Shown here: piece by piece, positions 26,983-36,161 of the stretch
Layout of the letters: each line of letters opens with the position of its first letter
How positions within the stretch are numbered: the stretch's first letter is position 1
Assembly (NCBI GenBank): GCA_034522495.1
Contig: JAXHLG010000002.1
Span: forward strand, 434,001-498,000
DNA length: 64,000 bases
Source: JAXHLG01 sp034522495
GTDB lineage: Bacteria > Patescibacteriota > Minisyncoccia > Moranbacterales > DUUL01
Reading direction: 5' to 3'
The notes under the pieces: model-generated
Told to the model about the DNA's origin: nothing
The model's database searches: none
The model's input: the letters and a program-made list of their open reading frames with translations, nothing else
Program-made: the position numbers and the translations under genes

Positions 26983-28044
26983 ATGGCCGGATTTATCAAA
27001 AAAAAGATTCAATCCTTTACTTTGGGGGAAAAATTAAAAAAAATAAGGGAGAAAAGAGGGGTTTCTTTGGCGGAAATCTCTAATTTTACCAAAGTAAAGC
27101 AAGACCATCTGCAAAAAATCGAGGATGGAGACTTTGAAAAATTGCCTCCCGATGTATATGTTAAAGGATTTTTGAAAAGTTATGCCAAATTCTTCAATCT
27201 TGATCCAGACGAGATTATAAGTTATTACGAAAAAGAAATCGGCATTAGAAATAACATCAAAAAATACCAAAACCCTATCCAAAGAAAAAAAAGGGAGCTT
27301 TTTCCTAATATTGCCATAACGCCCAAGGTGTTCACCGCATTATTTTCCGCTCTTGTCGTGATTGGAGGTTTTGCGTATTTTTATCTTGAAATCGAAAAAT
27401 TTTCCAAAGATCCGAGACTGGTTATTTTGCAGCCATCAAGCCAGTCATCGGTGGATAAAAGCTCGGTCGAGATTATTGGTTTGACCGACGAAGAGAATAA
27501 GGTGACGATCAACGGGCAGCCCATTAGAATTAACAATCAAGGGGAATTTAAGGAAAACTTAGGTCTTCACAAAGGAGTAAACAAAGTTGTAATTCAGGCT
27601 AAGAATAAATTTGGAGCTGCAACAGAGAGGGAATTGAATATATCCGCCGACTTCAAAGTAGCCTCGGTTCGGGGAGTGGAAGACGGACAGGACGGGGAAA
27701 CAAAAGAAGAAAAAGAGGGAGGCCAGAAAAAAGAATTCAGTTTTTCCATAGAAGCCAGGGATGATCCTGTCTGGATAGCAGTTGAAGTCGACGGCGAGAA
27801 GAAGCAGGACGGAACTATGCTTCCCGGATCGGTGCAAGCCTTCAAAGTAAAAGAAAAAATCAAAGTTACCTCCGGAAAGGCGGACAAGACTTATGTAAAA
27901 ATTGACGGAAAAGAGCCAGTTAAACTGGCAGATCATCCCGGAGTGGAGAGGGGAGCGGTGTTTGACAAAAACGGAAAGATAAAAGAGAATGAAGAGAATG
28001 AAAATCAATCGGAAAAGGAAAAGGAGGGGGATAGTGCCGATTAA
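26983..28044 (+). CDS. RodZ-like membrane protein with N-terminal helix-turn-helix
   Basis: 353 residues. An HTH_25 domain (about 12-85: LGEKLKKIREKRGVSLAEIS, then YVKGFLKSYAKFF) is followed by a basic linker, one membrane segment (about 115-134) and an outer beta domain with a DUF4115-like end (about 245-320). RodZ ties MreB to the wall machinery; the layout here is complete. No mreB is in the window. The tail is Glu/Asn-rich. recA follows after 94 bases. Confidence 0.8.
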   Translation: MAGFIKKKIQSFTLGEKLKKIREKRGVSLAEISNFTKVKQDHLQKIEDGDFEKLPPDVYVKGFLKSYAKFFNLDPDEIISYYEKEIGIRNNIKKYQNPIQRKKRELFPNIAITPKVFTALFSALVVIGGFAYFYLEIEKFSKDPRLVILQPSSQSSVDKSSVEIIGLTDEENKVTINGQPIRINNQGEFKENLGLHKGVNKVVIQAKNKFGAATERELNISADFKVASVRGVEDGQDGETKEEKEGGQKKEFSFSIEARDDPVWIAVEVDGEKKQDGTMLPGSVQAFKVKEKIKVTSGKADKTYVKIDGKEPVKLADHPGVERGAVFDKNGKIKENEENENQSEKEKEGDSAD

Positions 28045-28138
28045 AATTAAAAAATTTAACATAATTTGATTCATATTTCGCTAAGCGATATGAATTATGC
28101 AGTTTAGGAGGGATAATAAGCAATTAATATAAAGAAAA

Positions 28139-29170
28139 ATGGCGAATAAGAAAAAAACTCAAAAAAAGTCTCCGGAAAAAGAAGGGAAAAAGAACGCGGA
28201 AGAAGTTATAAGCGAAATACAATCCAAATTTGGAGAGGGATCTATTATGAAGCTGGGTGAGGCAAAGAAGGTGGATGTTGCTTCCATCTCCAGCGGATCG
28301 CCTTCTTTGGATATCGCTTTGGGAATCGGAGGAGTTCCCAGGGGCCGAGTGATTGAAATTTACGGTCCAGAATCTTCCGGAAAAACTACTCTGGCTCTTC
28401 ATATCGCCGCCAACGCTCAGAACGACGGAGGATCGGTGGCCTTCGTGGATGCTGAACATGCTCTCGACCCCGCTTACGCCAAAAGACTGGGAGTAAACAC
28501 GGACGAATTGCTAGTTTCTCAGCCGGATGCCGGAGAGCAAGCGCTTGATATTGTGGAAACCTTGGTGAGATCCAATTCGGTGGATGTTATCGTGGTGGAC
28601 TCTGTGGCCGCGTTAACTCCCAAAGCGGAAATCGAAGGAGAGATGGGAGATAAGCACGTGGGTCTTCAGGCCAGATTGATGTCCCAAGCTTTGAGAAAAC
28701 TTACCAGTATTGTTTCCAAGACGAATGTAGCGGTGATATTTATAAACCAAATAAGAATGAAGATAGGAGTGATGTTTGGCAATCCCGAAACGACTACCGG
28801 AGGCAACGCTTTGAAGTTTTATTCCTCGGTTAGGATTGAAGTAAGGCGGGCCGCTCAGATAAAGCAAGGAGAGCAAATTATCGGCAACCGGGTTAAAGCG
28901 AAAGTGGTTAAAAACAAGGTGGCGCCGCCGTTTCAGACTTCCGAATTCGATGTTATGTACAACAAGGGCATTTCCAAGGAAGGAGACGTGCTTGACTTGG
29001 GAGAAAAATTCGGAGTCGTTTCCAAAACGGGGTCCTGGTATAATTATCAAGACGAAAAGATCGGCCAAGGCCGGGAAGCTGCCAAAAAGTATTTGCAAGA
29101 AAACCCCGAGAGCTATAACAAAATATTGAAGGAAGTCAAAGAAAAGGCCAAGGAAGAAAACGACTGGTAA
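28139..29170 (+). CDS. recA: Recombinase RecA
   Basis: 343 residues, full length. Walker A GPESSGKTTLALH, Walker B VIVVDSVAAL, loop L1 and the MSQALRKLTSIVSKTN stretch are all present. It drives homologous recombination and promotes self-cleavage of LexA-type repressors, two of which are encoded in this window (55063 and 58999). A nested repeat starts 10 bases after the stop. Confidence 0.97.
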   Translation: MANKKKTQKKSPEKEGKKNAEEVISEIQSKFGEGSIMKLGEAKKVDVASISSGSPSLDIALGIGGVPRGRVIEIYGPESSGKTTLALHIAANAQNDGGSVAFVDAEHALDPAYAKRLGVNTDELLVSQPDAGEQALDIVETLVRSNSVDVIVVDSVAALTPKAEIEGEMGDKHVGLQARLMSQALRKLTSIVSKTNVAVIFINQIRMKIGVMFGNPETTTGGNALKFYSSVRIEVRRAAQIKQGEQIIGNRVKAKVVKNKVAPPFQTSEFDVMYNKGISKEGDVLDLGEKFGVVSKTGSWYNYQDEKIGQGREAAKKYLQENPESYNKILKEVKEKAKEENDW

Positions 29171-29239
29171 ACCTTGCAAGGGACTGTTTCCAAACCCCGT
29201 TCCTATTTAGAGCCTGCCCCGCTCTGCGGGACAAAATAA

Positions 29240-29626
29240 TAGTAATTACGCGGTTAAGTTTCTTGCTTGCCAAATTATTTATATTAAAGAGAGCAAAGCA
29301 AGGCTTGGTTTTTGCATTCGTATCGAAAAAAGATCTTAGGGGACCGTTTCCAAACACCATTCCTACTGCAATTCCACCTTTTTTGCTAAATTTTCCAAAA
29401 ATTTTTTTGCCTTAACTCTGCTATCCCGCAATGCGGGACAAAAATTGTTTGAAAAATTTATCTAAAAAATTAGAAATTTCGTAACGAAATGGTGTTTGGA
29501 AACAGTCCCTTAAGAAGCAAATTGTTTTTCTTTCAAGCGTATCTTCACAAGATGAAAAGGAATGTGCGCATAAAACCAAGCCTTGCTTTGCTCTCGGCGC
29601 TGTAGAAGCGCAATCGCGTAATTCCT
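29240..29626 (-). repeat. Repeat family A, outer element, minus orientation, interrupted
   Basis: TAGTAATTACGCG at the left and CGCGTAATTCCT at the right. Compared with 13381-13757 it is the same composite in the opposite orientation, interrupted at the same base. Confidence 0.85.
29340..29519 (-). mobile_element. Repeat family A-inner inside the family A copy
   Basis: GGGACCGTTTCCAAACACCA to GGTGTTTGGAAACAGTCCC, flanked by CTTAG and TTAAG; the empty site reads TTTAG. It is about 19 bp longer than the 13498 copy because of a small CCCGCAATGCGGG hairpin insertion. Confidence 0.82.
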
Positions 29627-29752
29627 GAATATGTAAAATATTTATATCTTTAAAGCAGCGCTGTTCCGTTTCAGCGGGGCCGTGTTAAATTTAGCAATGA
29701 AATAGTGTTTGGAAACAGTCCCTGTAAATAAACTATAAAAATTAATTGTCGT

Positions 29753-30694
29753 ATGAGCAAGAAAAAGATTGTTCAAGTGTTGGTATTAGTGTTGCTGGGA
29801 GCTTCTATGCCCGGATATATTTTTTGGAAAAACATTTTTCCGGATTTTGAATATTATTTAAATGAAGATACTTATTTCGGAGTGAAGATTTTCAAGAAAG
29901 AGGCGGGCGAAAAAGATTTTTTAGTCCTGCCCGAGCTGGAAAATTATTTTTTTGATAAAGTGAAAATAACCGGAAGGATAGATCCGCCGGCGGAAAAGGA
30001 TTTCCAAGTAAAAGCGTTCAAGGGCTACCAAGCCTTTTACTACCAAGAAGGGGAAGCAATCAAAACAAAAGAAGAACTTGAAGAAATTATCAACAACAAT
30101 CCGGTGGATGTTCCCAATGGCGCGCTTTTTGCCTACAATGACTCAGTCAATGTTGTTTCCGGGGAATATTTTTACCCGGTGTTCTCCGAGGAGCTGTTTG
30201 GCAAGCTGGGGTATAGTTGGGAGGAGGTGGCAGAAAAGGGTGGCGATTTTACGGGAAAATTAACTGAAGGAGATAGATTGCACTATGGCGGCCCGCATCC
30301 GGATGGAACAATTCTTAAATCTTTTTCCGGCGATTATTATCTGATTTCCCGGGAAGCAAAAAGAAGACTGTCTTTCCCCGGCGCAGAAGAATTTATTCAA
30401 AAACAAAATTATACTGTCATAGAGACCTCGGAAGAAAATAGCAAAGAATTTGGCAAGTGCTCTTCGGGCGCAGGCGCCTCGAGCATCAACTGTCAATTTA
30501 ATAAAAAAGCCTCTATAGAAGGAATGGATTATGTTTTCCAATTAGAAAATCTGGATATAAAGAAAGTAACGGATGCGCAGGTTGAATTGTCCGCCACTCC
30601 ATCCTTGAAGGGAGCCAAGCGAAATATAAGAGTCTTTTATTGGAATTTAAGAGATAATTTAGCGCAAAGATATAAGGGTCATCTATTCAATTAA
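29753..30694 (+). CDS. Hypothetical anchored envelope protein
   Basis: 313 residues. The N-terminus has a basic start and a hydrophobic segment (about 7-27), suggesting an anchored or exported protein. Two stretches (about 119-165 with GALFAYNDSVNVVSGEYFYP, and about 180-225 with GTILKSFSGDYYLISREAKR) look like the short beta repeats, often followed by an F-x-x-L-G-Y-S-W segment, that recur in CPR surface proteins; the first repeat has LGYSWEEV. The function is unknown. The gene behind it starts 9 bases later. Confidence 0.6.
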   Translation: MSKKKIVQVLVLVLLGASMPGYIFWKNIFPDFEYYLNEDTYFGVKIFKKEAGEKDFLVLPELENYFFDKVKITGRIDPPAEKDFQVKAFKGYQAFYYQEGEAIKTKEELEEIINNNPVDVPNGALFAYNDSVNVVSGEYFYPVFSEELFGKLGYSWEEVAEKGGDFTGKLTEGDRLHYGGPHPDGTILKSFSGDYYLISREAKRRLSFPGAEEFIQKQNYTVIETSEENSKEFGKCSSGAGASSINCQFNKKASIEGMDYVFQLENLDIKKVTDAQVELSATPSLKGAKRNIRVFYWNLRDNLAQRYKGHLFN

Positions 30695-30703
30695 ATTTTT
30701 AGT

Positions 30704-31111
30704 ATGGAAAAAAGTGTTAAAAAAGCTCAGGAATTAATAGAAAGAAAACTGAATGATAATTACAAGTTTGCCCTGTGGCTTTTAATAGTTCTTACCTTTG
30801 ATTATATGGGGCTTTTTGTCCTTGAAACCATTTTGCCCGGATTTGTAATGAATTTTTTTAATTTAAACCTATTGCTGTTCGTTGTTTTGGCAGGATGGCT
30901 TTTTCTGGCTTTTTTTACGGAGGATCAAAAAAAAGCGGAAATTGGAAGCAAGGTCTCGGCCTTTTTGCTGACGGCCTTTCTGGCCTTGCTAGCGCTGGGA
31001 CTGTTGTTTTCTCTTTATAAGGCGGCCGCCTTGGAGTTTACTGTCTATTTTGTCTTGGCCGCTATCGCCGGGAAGCTTCTTTTTGACCATTGGGCTGAAA
31101 ATAATAAATAG
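30704..31111 (+). CDS. Small multi-pass membrane protein
   Basis: 135 residues with four likely membrane segments (about 20-42, 46-68, 80-103, 106-126) and a charged N-terminus. No family recognised. The stop codon TAG at 31109 is the first triplet of a family B repeat, so the insertion probably defined or moved the C-terminus. Probably co-transcribed with the preceding gene. Confidence 0.6.
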   Translation: MEKSVKKAQELIERKLNDNYKFALWLLIVLTFDYMGLFVLETILPGFVMNFFNLNLLLFVVLAGWLFLAFFTEDQKKAEIGSKVSAFLLTAFLALLALGLLFSLYKAAALEFTVYFVLAAIAGKLLFDHWAENNK

Positions 31112-31286
31112 GGGCTGCTGGTTTTTGAAAAAATCTATCGCTCTCGCTTTGCGGGAAAAAATTATTTTAACTAAAATCCCACAAATAAGGCAAAATAATT
31201 TTTGCCCGGAGAATTTCGGGTTTCGTACCGCTTTTAAAATATAAATATTTTACATATTTTGCCCCGCAGAGCGGGGCAGGCCCTAA
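31109..31286 (-). repeat. Repeat family B copy 3, minus orientation
   Basis: Begins GGGGCTGCTGG, ends GGCAGGCCCTAA, with ATA on both sides as a 3-bp target duplication. It supplies the stop codon of the upstream gene. Confidence 0.82.
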
Positions 31287-31314
31287 ATAGTGAAACCAAA
31301 ATAATCCTTTCTTC

Positions 31315-31338
31315 CTCCTTTTTGAAAGGAGTTTTTTT
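31315..31338 (+). terminator. Intrinsic terminator
   Basis: CTCCTTT and AAAGGAG with a 3-base loop, then seven T. It separates the hypothetical pair from mtaB. Confidence 0.85.
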
Positions 31339-31356
31339 AATCAGTGATTCAAGCCG

Positions 31357-32661
31357 ATGCGGCGAGAGGAGAACAAGAAAATAAAAAGCTATTCATTGGG
31401 ATGCAAAGTTAACCAGTATGACGGCAATTATTTAGCGGGAGTAATTTCCTCCCGGTTCGGCCTGGCAAAACTGGCCAAGGAAAACCGGGAAAAAGCGGAC
31501 TTTGTTATTATTAACACCTGTGCGGTAACTTGCTCGGCTGTGGCAAAAAGCAGAAAAATGATAAAAAAAGCCGGAAAGGAAAACCCGGGGGCCAAAATTT
31601 ACGCCACCGGATGCGGCTGCCAGGTGTATCCGGAAGAGTTTGATGAATTGAAAAGCAAGAGAATCGCCATTTGCTCTGTTGAGTATCAAAATTATGAAGA
31701 CATTGCCGAGGAAGCGGCTAATTATTTTGAACTTGGCGGCAGGACTCGAAAAAAGGAAAAATTTTTGGCGGAAACCGGCCGCAGTCGATATTTTTTAAAA
31801 ATTCAAGACGGTTGCAACCAGTTTTGCTCCTATTGTATTGTTCCATTTGCCAGAAAGCATGTTAGAAGCAGAAATATGCCGGAAGTTGTCGAAGAGGCGA
31901 AAAATTGTGAAGACTATGGTTATGAAGAGATTGTGCTTACGGGAACTCACATCGGCAAATACGGCAGGGAAGAGAAGAATGGGATCGACCTGGTTGTTTT
32001 GATGAATAAAATCCTGCAAAATACATCCAAAACAAGAATCAGACTCAGCTCTATTGAAATAAATGAAATCTCTGAAGATCTGCTGCGGCTAATGCAATCA
32101 AGCAAGAGGATTTGCCGCCACTTGCACATACCTTTGCAATCGGGGAGCGATAAAATCTTGAAAAAAATGAAACGGCCTTATTGCGCGAGTTTTTACAAAA
32201 GGACAATCCAAAAAATAAAAAGAAGAATGCCGGATATTTGTTTGACAACAGACGTTATCGCGGGATTTCCTTCCGAGTCCGGAACCGATTTTAAATTAAG
32301 CTATGCGGTGTGCGAAGAGCTCGGATTTGCCAAGATTCACGTGTTTAATTATTCCGAACACAAAAAAACGGCGGCTTCCATGATTGAAGGCAAAGTTGAC
32401 GAAGAGACGAAAAAAGAAAGGGCCGATCTTATGAGAAAACTAAGCGAGAAAGAAAGGAATCGTTACTTAAGCGGCATTGAAAGCCAAGAATTGGAATTAA
32501 TTATGGAAAAAAATTCTCCAAACAAAGATCAGTTTGTGGGCAAAAGCCAATATTATTTTGATGTTGCCGCAAGCCGGGGCAACTTCAGGCAAGGATGCAA
32601 TCGCTTGCCTGGAAAAAGATTTATTTATCCTTTCCGGAAAGAAAGAGATCTTATTTTTTAA
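31357..32661 (+). CDS. mtaB: tRNA t6A37 methylthiotransferase MtaB-like (radical SAM)
   Basis: 434 residues. The N-terminal UPF0004 domain gives the three cluster cysteines (LGCKVNQYD, NTCAVTC, TGCGCQ), and the radical SAM domain has CNQFCSYC. The LGCKVNQYD form points to MtaB rather than MiaB. A TRAM-like end is weak and the last residues (KRFIYPFRKERDLIF) look divergent. It adds a methylthio group to t6A at position 37 of tRNAs. Confidence 0.87.
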   Translation: MRREENKKIKSYSLGCKVNQYDGNYLAGVISSRFGLAKLAKENREKADFVIINTCAVTCSAVAKSRKMIKKAGKENPGAKIYATGCGCQVYPEEFDELKSKRIAICSVEYQNYEDIAEEAANYFELGGRTRKKEKFLAETGRSRYFLKIQDGCNQFCSYCIVPFARKHVRSRNMPEVVEEAKNCEDYGYEEIVLTGTHIGKYGREEKNGIDLVVLMNKILQNTSKTRIRLSSIEINEISEDLLRLMQSSKRICRHLHIPLQSGSDKILKKMKRPYCASFYKRTIQKIKRRMPDICLTTDVIAGFPSESGTDFKLSYAVCEELGFAKIHVFNYSEHKKTAASMIEGKVDEETKKERADLMRKLSEKERNRYLSGIESQELELIMEKNSPNKDQFVGKSQYYFDVAASRGNFRQGCNRLPGKRFIYPFRKERDLIF

Positions 32662-32664
32662 ATC

Positions 32665-32875
32665 AGGAATTACGCGATTGCGCTTCTACAGCGCCGAGAG
32701 CAAAGCAAGGCTTGGTTTTATGCGCACATTCCTTTCCATCTTGTGAAGATACGCTTGAAAGAAAAACAATTTGCTTCTAAAATCTTTTTTCGAACGAATG
32801 CAAAAACCAAGCCTTGCTTTACTCTCTTTAATATAAATAATTTGGCAAGCAAGAAGCTTAACCGCGTAATTACTA
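32665..32875 (+). repeat. Repeat family A, intact uninterrupted copy (211 bp)
   Basis: AGGAATTACGCG to CGCGTAATTACTA with the inverted arms GCAAAGCAAGGCTTGGTTTT / AAAACCAAGCCTTGCTTTAC. It begins 4 bases after the mtaB stop. Its centre TTCTAAAATCTTTT is the empty site for the insertions seen at 13498 and 29340. Confidence 0.87.
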
Positions 32876-32929
32876 TAAATGTTGATATGATTTATCTTTC
32901 GCATTTATCTTTCGCTATCTTTCGCGCTA

Positions 32930-32957
32930 TTGACAATTTTTTTGTATTTGATAGAAT
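32930..32957 (+). promoter_or_regulatory. Promoter of a candidate small RNA
   Basis: TTGACA at 32930-32935 and TAGAAT at 32952-32957 with a 16-base spacer. The only thing downstream on this strand is the long hairpin at 32968; the next gene is on the other strand. Confidence 0.65.
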
Positions 32958-32967
32958 TAATTCCTTT

Positions 32968-33052
32968 AAAAGGCGTGATACGCCCATAAGTTTAGAGTAA
33001 AGCAATCTCCCTCCTAGCTTTACCTAAATTTTATGGGCGGATCACGCCTTTT
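32968..33052 (+). ncRNA. Candidate small hairpin RNA ending in an intrinsic terminator
   Basis: The arms AAAAGGCGTGAT(A)CGCCCATAA (32968-32989) and TTATGGGCG(G)ATCACGCCTTTT (33031-33052) pair over 22 bp with one mismatch. TTTAG/CTAAA and GTAAAGC/GCTTTAC extend the stem inside, and a T-rich tail follows. The 13-base loop on this strand contains TCCCTCCT, complementary to a Shine-Dalgarno sequence. A promoter 10 bases upstream supports transcription. Alternatively it is only the terminator of pth, whose stop lies in the right arm. Confidence 0.5.
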
Positions 33053-33599
33053 TTGTTTTTGTATCCATCATATTTTCGACTATGCCGGGGAAATCTTGAA
33101 ATACTTCCATCAATTGACGCAGTTCTTCTTTTGATAATTTTTGAAGCACAAATTTTTCGGTCGGCATTTTTCTTTCTTCTGCATCTACTCCCGCTCTTAT
33201 TCTTCTAAAGTTCTTTGAGTCAAGGTAGTTTATTATTGAAGCGACTCCTTTGTGGCCCGCAGAACCTGAATGCTCGGATATCTTATACTTTCCCAATTCC
33301 AAGTCCACGTCGTCATGAATGACCAGCAGATTCTCGAGCTTGATATCAAAATAATTCATAGTTTTTGCTATTGCTCGGCCGGAATTATTCATGTAAGTTT
33401 GCGGTTTTACCAGAATCGCATTTCGGCCGTCTTTCTTGGCATGGCACAAAAAAGACTCCAGTTGAGCGCTTTTAGAAAAGGATTCGGCCGCGAAAAAGTT
33501 TTCAGCTAAATAATCCAGAGCCAAAAATCCGGCATTGTGCCTTGTGTTTTGATATTTAATTCCCGGATTTCCCAGTCCGGCGATCAAGAAATGATTCAT
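33042..33599 (-). CDS. pth: Peptidyl-tRNA hydrolase
   Basis: 185 residues. It has FLIAGLGNPGIKYQNTRHNA with the catalytic His in TRHNAG, VKPQTYMNNSG, and HDDVDLELGKYK with the Asp of the family. It frees tRNA from stalled peptidyl-tRNA. The reading direction is opposite to its neighbours. Confidence 0.94.
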   Translation of the reverse strand: MNHFLIAGLGNPGIKYQNTRHNAGFLALDYLAENFFAAESFSKSAQLESFLCHAKKDGRNAILVKPQTYMNNSGRAIAKTMNYFDIKLENLLVIHDDVDLELGKYKISEHSGSAGHKGVASIINYLDSKNFRRIRAGVDAEERKMPTEKFVLQKLSKEELRQLMEVFQDFPGIVENMMDTKTKKA

Positions 33600-33658
33600 A
33601 CAGGCAGTTAATTGTTATCGCCCGATTGTTTTTTTAATCGCATATATTAATTTTAGCC

Positions 33659-33857
33659 ATTACGCGCTTGACTCTCTATTACCTAAAAAAAGAGAGAGCA
33701 AAGCAAGGCTTGGTTTTTGCATCTGATCGAAAAATACTTTAGAAACAAAAAGGCTTTTCTTTTAAAAAACATCTTAATAAGCCAAAAAAGGTAAGTGCGC
33801 ATAAAACCAACCCTTGCCTTGCCCTCGGTATTGCCGGAGAGTAATCGCGTAATTCCT
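33659..33857 (-). repeat. Repeat family A, diverged minus-orientation copy
   Basis: CATTACGCG near the left, CGCGTAATTCCT at the right, with AGAGCAAAGCAAGGCTTGG and GTGCGCATAAAACCAACCC inside. It is more diverged than the other copies and has no inner insertion. Confidence 0.75.
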
Positions 33858-34329
33858 AAATTTGTCCACAAAAATTGTGAATGATGATTATTGCATCGGG
33901 GGGGGGTATGGAATGCGGGACAAGAAACATCGCGTTGTTGTTTTTTGACAAAACATGATGCAACTCGAGTACTCGGGACTTGCTTCATGATACTCAAATT
34001 AAAGCAGGGTTGCTTTCTGAAGCGTTCAAGCATGGGTAAAATTGCGCGGAGCCAACTGACAAGCATGGTCTTTCAGCTCCTCGGACAATTTTATGGGTAA
34101 ACTTTCCCCCCGGTCATTCTTAAATAAATCGTATCTGCCATAAAATCCTTGTCTGTCGCTAGGCAGGCAAATACTAACCCCGATTATGCAGGATAGTTAT
34201 TTGACATTTAGTCATTTGGATTTGATTTGACATTTGGGCTTAGTCATTTGTCATTGAATCTCTCAACTTTGCTGAGTTGAAGTCATTTTATTATATTTAC
34301 CCACAGAATTGTCTGGGGAACCAATTTTT
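33858..34329. other. Non-coding gap between pth and the LCP gene
   Basis: No gene seen. It contains a run of nine G (33898-33906) and, at 34198-34255, several GACATTTGG / GTCATTTG micro-repeats of the kind also seen near 4925. The start region of pth (33600-33658) is AT-rich. Confidence 0.5.
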
Positions 34330-35817
34330 CTAATCCTGATTGTATATCACATTGCCTTTTTCATCAATGATGCTTTTTCTTTCTTCTTCTGAATACTTGT
34401 CTTGGCTTTCTTCCGAGGAAAGGAAGTCAAGATCATTACCGGGTAGGCAAAGCAATATATCTGCTTCGTCTCTGGCGCTTCTTTTTTGAACTTCCGTGTC
34501 GAATTTATTAGCTAGGTCATTTAGAGTGAAAAGCTTTCCTGAAGAATTGTCATATATTCTAATTTCTCTGTCGCAGGACAGGCGGCTGTTCTCTATTTCG
34601 CCGGTATTGACTTGATAATCCATTTTTCTTAGCAGTTTCACCGCCTTTTGAAGGTTGGTTTGATTATTGGAGATTATTTTTATTTTAGCTTTTTCTTTTT
34701 TTATTTCCTCCTCCTGTCTTTTGATTTCATTTAACTGAAAGATGTTCTCAGTCAGCGAGTGGATCTCGTTATAGTTGCCCGTCCTGGGCCTTAAAACAAA
34801 AGCTCTTATTCCTCCCATCATAACATGGTCAACGGAAAGCAGGGAATCCGCGCTCCATGCGTCCAAGACTCTGTTGGTGGTGTTGTATATGTTTATTTTA
34901 TTGGCAAGGCTCAAGAAGGAAGGGATTTCCGAGAGCTTGACATTGGTTATCAAGTGATTCTCCAGTGATGAAAAAAGGCCGTTTATTCGATTCGGATTTA
35001 AAAAATTGTTAAGAGCGAAAGCCTTTCTTTTTGAAGCGGCAATAACTTTTTGCTGCCTTCTGGCTCTGGCGAAATCGCCTCCGGAGGCGTGTCTTACGCG
35101 GGCATATTTCAACGCTGTCTCGCCGTCCAGCAAGTGGCTTCCTTTATCAATCCGGAATGTTTGGTAAGAATAGTTTGGCCCGGGGTATCTATGATCAACA
35201 ATATCTTCCTCCACATTTATGCGAATACCGCCAAGCTCGTTGATTATTTCCTTGAAGCCTTTAAAATCAAGCATAGCATAATAATCGATGGGCTGCCCCG
35301 TTACATTTTCCACAGCCTCCCTTATCATGGAAACCGCCTTGCTTTTCCCGGCGGATTGGTTGCGAAGGCCATAGGCAAATATGGCGTTTATTCTTGTGCT
35401 GGCATGCTGGCCGGGGATTTTTACGAAAAGATCTCTCGGAATGGACAAAAATGCAGTTTCGTAAGTTTCCGGGTTTATTGAGGCTACCATGATCGTGTCT
35501 GTCAGGTGCTCTCCCTTGTGACCTTCTCCTCCCATTCCGAGCAATAAAATATTAATTCTCCCTCGTTCTTCGCCCTTCAGCTTAAGCCGCTCTCCCGAGA
35601 TAAAGTTTTTCGCGGTTTCCGCCAGCGAAGAAGATGATGATTGATCCGCGGACTGGGTCTTTGCCGATTCAACGTAGATAGTCTTTTCCAATTTGTAAAC
35701 TTTATACAGCAAAAAACCGGCATATGAAAAAATGCCTATAAGCGAAAGGATTATTAAACGATAAACAAATCCTCTCCAGATAATTTTTGTTCTTTTTTTC
35801 TGTCGATGATTTTCCAT
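34330..35817 (-). CDS. LytR-CpsA-Psr family wall-polymer transferase
   Basis: 495 residues from the ATG at 35817; an in-frame ATG at 35853 lies inside a family E repeat and is less likely. Basic N-terminus and one membrane segment (about 14-35), then the LCP domain (about 85-260) with LLLGMGGEGHKGEHLTDTIM, SIPRDLFV, and YARVRHASGGDFARARRQQ, whose arginines bind the polyprenyl phosphate. The C-terminal LytR_C domain is at about 380-470. The family attaches anionic polymers to peptidoglycan outside the membrane. Confidence 0.9.
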   Translation of the reverse strand: MENHRQKKRTKIIWRGFVYRLIILSLIGIFSYAGFLLYKVYKLEKTIYVESAKTQSADQSSSSSLAETAKNFISGERLKLKGEERGRINILLLGMGGEGHKGEHLTDTIMVASINPETYETAFLSIPRDLFVKIPGQHASTRINAIFAYGLRNQSAGKSKAVSMIREAVENVTGQPIDYYAMLDFKGFKEIINELGGIRINVEEDIVDHRYPGPNYSYQTFRIDKGSHLLDGETALKYARVRHASGGDFARARRQQKVIAASKRKAFALNNFLNPNRINGLFSSLENHLITNVKLSEIPSFLSLANKINIYNTTNRVLDAWSADSLLSVDHVMMGGIRAFVLRPRTGNYNEIHSLTENIFQLNEIKRQEEEIKKEKAKIKIISNNQTNLQKAVKLLRKMDYQVNTGEIENSRLSCDREIRIYDNSSGKLFTLNDLANKFDTEVQKRSARDEADILLCLPGNDLDFLSSEESQDKYSEEERKSIIDEKGNVIYNQD

Positions 35818-35835
35818 GCCGGAGTGATTTACTTT

Positions 35836-35932
35836 ATTGTATAGGAATTTCAAAAAATCCTATACTCCGCTGATTTTACGCGGATTATCACGCAGATTTA
35901 CGCGGGATGCTAAATGTGTGAAGCTTAATTTA
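35836..35932 (+). repeat. Repeat family E copy 2
   Basis: ATTGTATAGGAATTTC to GAAGCTTAATTTA, nearly identical to 17639-17735. It overlaps the region upstream of the LCP gene. Confidence 0.8.
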
Positions 35933-36161
35933 ATCATATTACCATAAATCTGAATAGACTGAAATGATTAATTGGGAGTACAATTGTATCATGAATTATG
36001 TATCATGAATTTTGTAAAGCGGGAAAGGTATTGCCAAGCGGGATGCATTGTTAATCTTTTTCGCTCTTTGTTTATTTTTTCAAAAAAGCATAATACATAA
36101 TACTTGCTTCATAATACATAATACAAATTAATATGCATTGGCTTCAAAAAAAGTGTGAAAA
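35933..36161. other. Non-coding gap with ATAATAC repeats
   Basis: No gene seen. Two similar stretches (CATGAATTATGTATCATGAA at 35990-36009, and ATAATACATAATAC-type units near 36089-36125) are present; the latter resemble a stretch at 10436-10455. Confidence 0.45.

Larger units (their letters stand above)
29180..29722. mobile_element. Triple-nested MITE-like composite downstream of recA
   Basis: The outer ends GGGACTGTTTCCAAAC and GTTTGGAAACAGTCCC are those of the family A-inner element, flanked by TGCAA (29175-29179) and TGTAA (29723-29727), a 5-bp target duplication with one mismatch. Inside is a family A element (29240-29626), and inside that another A-inner element (29340-29519). Fragments of family B (GCCTGCCCCGC at 29212-29222) are also present. 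Confidence 0.82.

Noticed and set aside
32968..33052. SRP RNA or 6S RNA
   Set aside because: No SRP consensus (GGAAGGAAGC-like) is present, and the stem is continuous without the central bubble of 6S RNA; length is about 85 nt.
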